Shown: piece after piece, positions 1 through 5,251 of the stretch
Position numbering within the stretch: the stretch's first letter is position 1
Layout of the letters: each line of letters opens with the position of its first letter
Origin: Firmicutes bacterium ZCTH02-B6
GTDB taxonomy: Bacteria > Bacillota > Limnochordia > Limnochordales > ZCTH02-B6
Length of the DNA stretch: 11,397 nt
Assembly (NCBI GenBank): GCA_002159155.1
Contig: LZRQ01000108.1
Location: 1-11,397 of the forward strand
Direction: 5' to 3'
Program-made: the position numbers and the translations under genes
Notes under the pieces: generated by a model
The model's database searches: none
Told to the model about the DNA's origin: nothing
The model's input: the letters and a program-made list of their open reading frames with translations, nothing else

Positions 1-1012
1 TGGCGATGGAATCGTTGTAATAACGGACTCCGTTCCACTCGGCCACCAACTCGAGCCGGTGCGGAACACCCCGGAAGGTGGTAACTACCGCCCGCGCGGC
101 CGCCAGGTCGATACCGCACGCCGCGGCGACGGCTGCGGCGGCCAAAATGTTTTCCAGGTTATGCTCGCCCAGGAGCTGGACGTCCGATGTGCGGCAGAGA
201 AGCGCTGGTTTGTCCTGGCCTCCTGGGATGCCGCCGATCATCAGCCGGTCGCCGTCTTGCCAGGCACCGGCCGGCACCGGCTGGCGGCGGCTAAACAGAA
301 GCGTTCGTCCCGGTGCTTGTCGGCTCATGGCGGCCGAAGCGGGATTGTCCAGGTTGAAGACCGCTAAGTCATCCGGTCGCTGGAAGCGGACAATCCGTTC
401 CTTGGCCGCCACGTACGCCTCCATGCTGCCGTGGGCGTCTAGGTGGTTGGGGGTAACATTGGTGACGAGGGCCACGTGCGGGCTTTGGTCGAGCATCTCC
501 AATTGGAAACTTGAAAGCTCCAGCACCACCCACGCCTCCGGGGGGATCTCCTCCACCACCTCAATTAGGGGCTGCCCGATGTTTCCCCCCACATATACGG
601 GCTCGGGCCCGGCCTTGAGCATTTCCCCGATCAAGGTGGTGGTCGTCGTCTTTCCGCTCGATCCCGTCACGCCCACGATCCGCCCGCGGCACAAGGCAAA
701 TACTAGGCCGATCTCGCTGTAGAAAGGCACACCCCGGCCGCGCAGGCGCTCCAGTTGCGGAAGGTCCTTGCGCATGCCGGGGGTAAGCACCACGGCGTCC
801 CACTCGCCTGTTTCCAACTGTTCCAGGTAATCCGGCCCGAGGACCAGCTGTACGCCCAGCGCCTGGAGTTGGTCATGGGCGGCCCCGAGTTCCGGAGCCG
901 TCTTTTGATCAAAACCGAACAGGCGCGCCCCTCGGCGCGACAGCCAACGGATGACGGCGCGATTGCTTACCCCAAGGCCCACCACGGCCACCGTACGGTT
1001 GCGCCAGTCCAA
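1..1012 (-). CDS. murD: UDP-N-acetylmuramoylalanine--D-glutamate ligase (MurD), C-terminus off the left edge
   Basis: The gene encodes a cytoplasmic Mur ligase that adds D-glutamate to UDP-MurNAc-L-alanine using ATP. I translated 337 codons; the window cuts the gene inside the C-terminal domain. An N-terminal Rossmann-like domain (residues about 5-110, starting VAVVGLG) is followed by the ATP-binding P-loop GVTGSSGKTTTT (114-125). Then come the MurD-typical ELSSFQLE (165-172), NHLDAHG (189-195), the expected carbamylated lysine at K204, GEHNLENILAA (282-292), and GVPHRLE followed by NDSIA at the cut edge. The P-loop reads SSGKT where TNGKT is commoner. I chose the TTG start at 1012 because a GGGGAG ribosome binding site sits 9 nt upstream and an in-frame TAG lies shortly above it. 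The gene follows a GerMN gene after 105 bp, not mraY as in a usual dcw cluster. The family assignment is firm; the start is probable. Confidence 0.93.
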   Translation of the reverse strand, partial: MDWRNRTVAVVGLGVSNRAVIRWLSRRGARLFGFDQKTAPELGAAHDQLQALGVQLVLGPDYLEQLETGEWDAVVLTPGMRKDLPQLERLRGRGVPFYSEIGLVFALCRGRIVGVTGSSGKTTTTTLIGEMLKAGPEPVYVGGNIGQPLIEVVEEIPPEAWVVLELSSFQLEMLDQSPHVALVTNVTPNHLDAHGSMEAYVAAKERIVRFQRPDDLAVFNLDNPASAAMSRQAPGRTLLFSRRQPVPAGAWQDGDRLMIGGIPGGQDKPALLCRTSDVQLLGEHNLENILAAAAVAAACGIDLAAARAVVTTFRGVPHRLELVAEWNGVRYYNDSIA

Positions 1013-1117
1013 CGTGCGCCACTCCCCTGCGGGCTTCGCCTATCTATATGCCCGCGTCCTTTCCATTTAGTGTAACCTTTCCGCCGTGAAGCACCGCGGG
1101 GCCCAGCCGCTGCACCG

Positions 1118-1639
1118 CTACGGCGCCACAAAGCGGCTGTCGGGCAAGAGCGGATTGGACAAGTCCAAATGTCCGACGAGGGTGTCGATCTCGGCGCCGT
1201 CCAAAAGCAACTGCACCGCTTCGATACCCGGAAGCTGGGTCAAGGTGGACACGATAGAGTAAACGGTCAGGATCTCGCCCGTGCTGCCGCCCGGGTGCCG
1301 TGTGCGCAGCTCGAGGCTGTAGCTGACGCGAGCGATCCCGTTGTCGACCGTCACGCCCAACGGGCGCGCCCCTGCGGGAATGGTAGGCAACAGCTCGGGC
1401 CGCTCCGGACCGCGGCCCAGTTCCTCCAGCAGGCGTAGTGCGGTCACATCCCCGACCGGCAGGCGGCGTTGTTCTGCGACGAGGTACTGGGCCTCGGCGT
1501 CGCTAAAATACAGCCAGACCGTAGTGCGGGGAGCCAGCAGCTCTTGCAAGGCGGGCTGTAGCCGAAAGCCCCACCATCCGGCCGCAACGATCCCAATCAG
1601 GAGAAGCAGGACGACACCCCGACGCCACAGCCCGGTCAA
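1118..1639 (-). CDS. GerMN-domain membrane-anchored protein
   Basis: This 173-residue protein has a short basic N-terminus, one hydrophobic segment (about residues 8-25) and an extracytoplasmic GerMN domain (about 38-172). Domain hallmarks that can be seen are VWLYFSDAEAQYLV near residue 41, VTALRLLEELGRGP, IPAGARPLGVTVDNGIARV, and the closing SNPLLPDSRFV. GerM of Bacillus is a lipoprotein linked to spore peptidoglycan and germination, and the domain occurs widely next to cell-wall amidases. No lipobox cysteine is visible, so this copy appears to be anchored by a signal-anchor helix. The start is TTG at 1639; AGGAGG at 1648-1653 lies 8 nt upstream and no better ATG is in reach. It sits 43 bp below the amidase gene and is probably co-transcribed with it. 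The exact biochemical role of the domain is unknown, and a sporulation role is inference only. Confidence 0.85.
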   Translation of the reverse strand: MTGLWRRGVVLLLLIGIVAAGWWGFRLQPALQELLAPRTTVWLYFSDAEAQYLVAEQRRLPVGDVTALRLLEELGRGPERPELLPTIPAGARPLGVTVDNGIARVSYSLELRTRHPGGSTGEILTVYSIVSTLTQLPGIEAVQLLLDGAEIDTLVGHLDLSNPLLPDSRFVAP

Positions 1640-1682
1640 CTTGGTCGCCTCCTACCTTCTTGCGGACACCAGTGGCTCCCTG

Positions 1683-4088
1683 TTAGAACTCTGGCGTATG
1701 GGCCACCGTTTCCGAAACAGCCCCCAGCGCCGTGACCGGCGTCACCATCACAGCGTTGGCCGGTATATCCCCGTTCTCCAGGAACGCCGCAGCTACCTGC
1801 TGCAGCTCGCTTTCCCACTCGGCGATGCGGCGCGGCGCCGGGGCGCCCGCGTCGGCGAAGAAGCGCAGCACACCCTGGGCAATGCCGGCAGCCGTCCGCC
1901 GCTGGAACTCCGGATCCGTGAGGAGCTTTTCCTCAGCCGGATTGTCGATGAAAGCCACCTCGACCAGTACCGCCGGCATCTCTGTGTGCAAGAGCACATA
2001 AAATGCCCGCTGCCGCACGCCCCGGTCCGGCAGCCCGATGGCGGCCAGCACCTCGCGCTGCACCGCCTCGCCGAGGCGACCGCTCATCGAACGGTCTGGC
2101 GCCTCGCCGGGAGCTGGATGATAGAAGGTACCGGTCCCCGAAGCCGTGCGTCCCGCTCCGATAGCGTCCGAGTGAATACTGATAAACGCGTCGGCCTGCA
2201 GGGCATTGGCCAGCCGGGTGCGGGTGGCCAGATCCACATAGACGTCCCGGTCGCGGGTGAGCACAACCCTGGCGCCCGCCTGCTCCAGGTACCGGGCCAG
2301 CTCAAGAGCGATGGCCAGATTGACGTCCTTCTCCTGGGTTCCCCCCGGCCCGATGGCGCCAGGATCCCGGCCCCCGTGCCCCGGATCCACGACGACAGTG
2401 CGCCCGCCCAATTGGGATGGCCGAACGCTGAGGACGGCGCGCGTGCGGTCCTCCGAAAACACGACTTGGTGCTCCGCCACCTGCCGCGTTTCCACCACGA
2501 CCCGGCCCGTGCTGGGCGTCGCCTGTCCCGCCCGCACCGCCGCCACCACGGCGCTTTCAGCCGGCGCCAGCGGCCCCAATGATCGCTCCACCAGGACACC
2601 GGGGAAGTCCAAAACGATGCGCTCCGGATCGCGCAGGCGGCGAATCTCCGCCTCCAGGGGACCGCGTCCTTGGACCAGCACCAGTTCCATGTCGCCCAGC
2701 CGGGAGAAGGCCACGTAGTCTAACCCATTGCTTAACTCGACCCGGGGCGGAGCGCTGATGGCCCTTCCCAACTCGGTGTCAAGCAGGACAATCAGCCGCC
2801 CGTCGGGATCCGGATGGACGATCCCGGAGACCCCCCCTTGGGGCCAGTTGATGGGCTCGCGCAGCTCCAGCACAACCCGGACCGCGTCCTGGCGAAATTG
2901 GCTGACGCGCCCGCTTTGCACCACGGGGGAATCAATGGGCAGGTCAAAGGCGGCCGGCACGGTCACTTCCAGCAGGTCGACAACGAGCCGCCACGGCTCC
3001 CGCAAGGCAAAGGCCTGGTAGGCCACGGGGCCCCCGGTCACCACAGCCTCAAGGGAGATGGCCCCGCCTGTAGGCGTCGCGGCCAGCGATCGCAGTTGGT
3101 GGTTGAGCCGGACGATAAACCCGGGATGACCATCGGCCGGCAGCAACGTATAGCCGGTGGGCCCTGTCAAATCGGCCACCAGCCGCACGCCGCCTTCCTC
3201 GCTGCTGACACGCAGCTGGTGCATCACCACATTGTCTACGGGCATAGTGCGCCACCCGGTGGACAAGGTCGCGTCAGGAAGATCGATCACCAGCCGGTCT
3301 GGGTCCGGCAAGTACATGGCGCGCGGCTCAACTGGCGCGTCGGTCATCACGACCAGCTCGTGCCGCCCTTCCACGGTGCGCAGGCGCACGTCCAAGAGCG
3401 CTGCGCTTACCTGCCGCCCCGCCGAGCCTGCCAACGCGGGCGCCGGGATGGGCTCGGGAGCCGCCGGGGACGGAGCTGGGGGCGGGGCTGGTTCGGGCGC
3501 CGGCCACGGTGCGGGGAAAGGCGAAGGCGAAGGAGAGGGAGCCGGTGATGGAAACGGCGACGGAGACGGCCGGTTGACCAGGCCGGCAGAGGCGGCTAAG
3601 CCAGCCCTGCTGCTGGTTCCTTGCCCGTCGAGGGCGCGGGCATCCAGGACGGCGGAGACGCCGCCGCGCCGCTCCAGCGTCAAGACGCCAGCAAAGAGGT
3701 TCCAGTCGACCCGCAGCGCCGCCAACTCGGCTACAAGATGCAAGGGCACAAACAGCATTCCCTCATGCACGGTGGGAGCGGATTGCAGCTGGATGGACCG
3801 TCCGTCCAAGACCGCGGTGCGCTGGCCGGGCTCGATACGGGCGACCCGGTCGCCCGCGCGCAGCTGGACCACCGGCCAGGCGCTGTCGTCGACCTCTACG
3901 CCCAACTCCTCTGCCATGAGGGCCACGGACATACCCAGCCCGTTGCCCATCAGCATCAGCGCGCCGCTGGACGGGATCGTCCGCCCGTCCAGCACCAGCT
4001 TCACTTGCGCCCAGCCAGGGCAGGCATAGAAGAGGACCGCCAGGCCCGCCATCAGCCAGAGGATGCCTCGCCGCCAGCCCCGCGCCAT
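1683..4088 (-). CDS. Secreted N-acetylmuramoyl-L-alanine amidase with AMIN-like repeats (Amidase_3)
   Basis: This 801-residue protein is predicted to cut the amide bond between MurNAc and the stem peptide of peptidoglycan, outside the membrane. Residues 1-27 form a signal peptide ending in GWA. Residues about 28-142 resemble the copper-amine-oxidase N-terminal-like domain (LVLDGRTIPSSGALM, FVPLHLVAELAALRVDW). A Pro/Ser/Ala linker (about 173-217) comes next. Three AMIN-like beta domains follow (about 227-330, 343-440 and 448-556), a type known to bind cell wall. The catalytic Amidase_3 domain spans about 563-746. Its zinc ligands are H571 (DPGHGG), E586 (QEKD) and H639 (SIHSD), with catalytic E710 (LVEVAFIDN). 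A tail of about 55 residues after the domain is unrecognised. The ATG at 4088 has AGGAGG 8 nt upstream (4097-4102). The gene is followed by the GerMN gene, a recurrent pairing in Clostridia-type genomes. The family is certain; the physiological step is not. Confidence 0.93.
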   Translation of the reverse strand: MARGWRRGILWLMAGLAVLFYACPGWAQVKLVLDGRTIPSSGALMLMGNGLGMSVALMAEELGVEVDDSAWPVVQLRAGDRVARIEPGQRTAVLDGRSIQLQSAPTVHEGMLFVPLHLVAELAALRVDWNLFAGVLTLERRGGVSAVLDARALDGQGTSSRAGLAASAGLVNRPSPSPFPSPAPSPSPSPFPAPWPAPEPAPPPAPSPAAPEPIPAPALAGSAGRQVSAALLDVRLRTVEGRHELVVMTDAPVEPRAMYLPDPDRLVIDLPDATLSTGWRTMPVDNVVMHQLRVSSEEGGVRLVADLTGPTGYTLLPADGHPGFIVRLNHQLRSLAATPTGGAISLEAVVTGGPVAYQAFALREPWRLVVDLLEVTVPAAFDLPIDSPVVQSGRVSQFRQDAVRVVLELREPINWPQGGVSGIVHPDPDGRLIVLLDTELGRAISAPPRVELSNGLDYVAFSRLGDMELVLVQGRGPLEAEIRRLRDPERIVLDFPGVLVERSLGPLAPAESAVVAAVRAGQATPSTGRVVVETRQVAEHQVVFSEDRTRAVLSVRPSQLGGRTVVVDPGHGGRDPGAIGPGGTQEKDVNLAIALELARYLEQAGARVVLTRDRDVYVDLATRTRLANALQADAFISIHSDAIGAGRTASGTGTFYHPAPGEAPDRSMSGRLGEAVQREVLAAIGLPDRGVRQRAFYVLLHTEMPAVLVEVAFIDNPAEEKLLTDPEFQRRTAAGIAQGVLRFFADAGAPAPRRIAEWESELQQVAAAFLENGDIPANAVMVTPVTALGAVSETVAHTPEF
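3441..3569 (-). repeat. Low-complexity Pro/Ser/Ala linker repeat inside the amidase gene
   Basis: About 43 codons encode an alternation of proline with Ser, Ala, Phe, Trp and Glu. The unit SPSPFP occurs twice (near residues 175 and 187), followed by PAPWPAPEPAP-type repeats. On the plus strand this appears as a purine-rich run of ggcgaa/ggagac-like hexamers. The segment separates the N-terminal domain from the first AMIN-like domain and probably acts as an extended wall-spanning spacer. Such runs often change length by replication slippage. Confidence 0.75.
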
Positions 4089-4186
4089 CCGTTCCGCCTC
4101 CTGCTGTTGCCGCCAAAGCGGCGTCGAAAAGGCTGGTTACCGTATCCTGGGATTTTCCATTAGAAACGTAGATTTCCTGCTCCCGG

Positions 4187-4219
4187 CCCGGCACGAGCCG
4201 ACACGTAGCCGACGCCGGG
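4187..4219 (-). promoter_or_regulatory. Inverted repeat in the amidase 5' leader region
   Basis: In the 212-bp gap between the ssrA 3' end and the amidase start there is a 6-bp perfect inverted repeat (CCCGGC/GCCGGG, 21-nt loop). The loop contains two copies of GTCGGCT spaced by 4 nt. It lies about 100 nt above the amidase ATG. The rest of this gap holds the ssrA terminator at its far end, a TCTAAT element near 4155-4160 that could be a -10 but lacks a good -35, and the amidase ribosome binding site. The function of the inverted repeat is unknown, and it may be chance in GC-rich DNA. Confidence 0.25.
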
Positions 4220-4247
4220 TGGAATGAGGCGTCAGAAGGCAATATGC

Positions 4248-4291
4248 GGGAAAGAAATGCGAAACGGCCACGGGCGGGGCCGCCCATGGCC
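4248..4291 (-). terminator. Rho-independent terminator of ssrA
   Basis: Reading the minus strand, an 11-bp hairpin (GGCCATGGGCG pairing with CGCCCGTGGCC, one G:U, loop GCCC) occupies 4266-4291. It is followed by a T-rich tract (GTTTCGCATTTCTTT). It begins 10 nt beyond the CCA end of the tmRNA, exactly where the transcript should stop. Confidence 0.85.
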
Positions 4292-4300
4292 GGAGATGAC

Positions 4301-4665
4301 TGGTGGAGGCGCCGACGAGTCGCACGCCGGGTCCGCAACGGCAGTGACAGGAGTTTCTCCGGGCGCAGCCTGTGTTTGCGTTTCACCCACCGGGCCTCCC
4401 ACAGGCAGGATTCCCGGCGGGCTAGCCCTCTTGGCTGTCCTCCTTCCCGGAGGGCGTCGGTCAGGAGCAAGCCTGCAATGTATGACGCCGTCGGCTGCCG
4501 TGCAGGCGCGGCGGCCGCGACGTGCGGCGTTACTTAGTTAGTTAAGCAGCAGCCGCGTAAGCAGGTTCGTTGGCATTTATTTGCCTTCCACCGTTTTACG
4601 AGCTGGTGGGACCTCGGCCCGCTTATCTCCTGTCCCCACTCGCCACGTCGAGCCTACTCGCCCCC
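4301..4665 (-). ncRNA. ssrA: Transfer-messenger RNA (tmRNA, SsrA)
   Basis: tmRNA rescues ribosomes stalled on mRNAs lacking a stop codon, adding a degradation tag with SmpB. The 365-nt gene starts GGGGGCG (4665-4659) and ends CGCCTCC-A-CCA. The seven acceptor pairs include the G3:U pair needed for alanyl-tRNA synthetase. The D-arm-like segment reads AGTAGGCTCGACG (consensus GGNTTCGACGGG). The T-arm is CCGGCG-TGCGACT-CGTCGG (4312-4330), preceded by the usual GGAC. A P2 helix is formed by GACAGGAG (4634-4627) and CTCCTGTC (4353-4346). CCACC/GGTGG above the tag fits the first pseudoknot. CCA is encoded. The T-loop has G where U55 is expected, the T-stem has 6 rather than 5 pairs, and the D-side is about 2 nt shorter than in E. 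coli. The gene begins 12 nt below the smpB stop, so it is probably cut from a joint transcript by RNase P. Confidence 0.94.
4542..4574 (-). other. tmRNA tag-peptide reading frame (ANEPAYAAAA)
   Basis: Inside ssrA, a resume codon GCC (4574-4572) is followed by codons for NEPAYAAAA and a TAA stop at 4544-4542. Further TAA/TAG-type triplets in other frames follow immediately (CTAACTAAGTAA). The tag has the usual length of about 10 residues, the common AN start, a tyrosine before the end, and a small nonpolar C-terminus suited to ClpXP-type proteases. Most bacterial tags end ALAA; this one ends AAAA. The frame is inferred from tag length and composition, because the other two frames give long polar or cysteine-rich peptides. 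Confidence 0.82.
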
Positions 4666-4677
4666 ATGACGAATAAT

Positions 4678-5139
4678 TTACTTCGCCCGCAGCTTGACGG
4701 CCCGCGCCGCTTCCCGTTGGGCCTCGCGCCGAGCGATATCTTCCCGCTTGTCCCACTTCTTCTTGCCGCGGGCCAGTGCCAACTCCACCTTAGCCCAGCC
4801 CCGGTCGTTGAAGTAGACACGCAGCGGGATGAGGGTCAACCCTTGTTCTCGGGTCTTGCCCACCAGGCGCCGGATCTCGTCCTTGTGCAACATCAGCTTG
4901 CGCACACGGGTCGGCTCGTGGTTGAACCGATTGCCGTAGTCATACGGGCTGATGTGCATGTTGTACAGGTACATCTCCCCGTTTTCCACCCGGGCAAAGG
5001 CGTCATTGAGATTGGCCCGGCCAACGCGGAGAGACTTGACTTCGGTACCTGTCAGCACGAGGCCGGCTTCCACGGTCTCCAGTATGTGATACTCATGTCG
5101 GGCCTTACGGTTGGTGACCACGGCCCTTTCCGGCGCCAC
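4678..5139 (-). CDS. smpB: SsrA-binding protein SmpB
   Basis: SmpB is the obligatory partner of tmRNA; it binds the tRNA-like domain and mimics the missing anticodon arm in the ribosome. The protein shows the family hallmarks ATNRKARHEY-type start (VTNRKARHEYHILE), TGTEVKSLR, RANLNDAFARVENGE, MHISPYDYGN, FNHEPTRVRKLMLHKDEI and the basic C-terminal tail GKKKWDKRED. That tail forms the decoding-centre helix. I place the start at GTG 5139 (153 residues) because GAGGTG lies 6 nt upstream. A GTG three codons earlier (5148) is in frame but overlaps that ribosome binding site and has none of its own. The stop lies 12 nt before the tmRNA 5' end, so smpB and ssrA form one unit behind a strong promoter. 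Confidence 0.96.
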   Translation of the reverse strand: MAPERAVVTNRKARHEYHILETVEAGLVLTGTEVKSLRVGRANLNDAFARVENGEMYLYNMHISPYDYGNRFNHEPTRVRKLMLHKDEIRRLVGKTREQGLTLIPLRVYFNDRGWAKVELALARGKKKWDKREDIARREAQREAARAVKLRAK

Positions 5140-5162
5140 CCGTACCACCTCGTGCCATTATC

Positions 5163-5190
5163 ATTATAGCACCCCGCGAGGGGGTGTCAA
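5163..5190 (-). promoter_or_regulatory. Consensus sigma-A promoter for smpB-ssrA
   Basis: On the minus strand, TTGACA (5190-5185) and TATAAT (5168-5163) both match the housekeeping consensus perfectly, with a 16-bp spacer. The predicted start of transcription is near 5156-5155, giving a leader of about 16-17 nt before the GTG at 5139. The spacer holds a perfect 6-bp inverted repeat, CACCCC-CTCGC-GGGGTG (5186-5170), which overlaps the -35 box. Confidence 0.85.
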
Positions 5191-5220
5191 CGAAACGGGG
5201 CCGCGTCCGCCGCGGCCCCG
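5189..5220 (-). terminator. Rho-independent terminator of hppA
   Basis: A perfect 10-bp hairpin (CGGGGCCGCG/CGCGGCCCCG, 5-nt loop) at 5220-5196 is followed by TTTCGTT. It lies 31 nt below the hppA stop. Its short T tract runs directly into the -35 box TTGACA of the smpB promoter. Confidence 0.8.
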
Positions 5221-5251
5221 TCCGAGCGCCTGTGCGCTTGTTACGTTGCGC

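Noticed and set aside
561..912. Two minus-strand frames (561-803 and 703-912) in the left part
   Set aside because: They are out of frame with the continuous MurD translation, which runs from 1012 to the window edge and carries all the family motifs.
1013..1117. Possible promoter (TTACAC with CATATA-like element) in front of murD
   Set aside because: The spacing is about 20 bp and both boxes are weak, so it cannot be separated from chance. The 105-bp gap also shows no good terminator, and read-through from the GerMN gene is equally likely.
1341..2582. Open frame of 413 codons on the plus strand opposite the amidase gene
   Set aside because: It is antisense to the catalytic and AMIN-like regions of the amidase, shows no family motif and is Arg/His-rich as expected of a shadow frame.
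2814..4163. Glycine- and arginine-rich plus-strand frames opposite the amidase linker, resembling a repeat protein
   Set aside because: The repetitive look is the complement of the Pro/Ser linker codons; no ribosome binding site or independent conservation signal is visible.
4224..4541. Short plus-strand frames and a minus-strand frame reaching 4470 across the smpB-amidase gap
   Set aside because: The region is explained by the tmRNA and its terminator. The peptides are Arg/Gly/Pro-rich without any recognisable domain.
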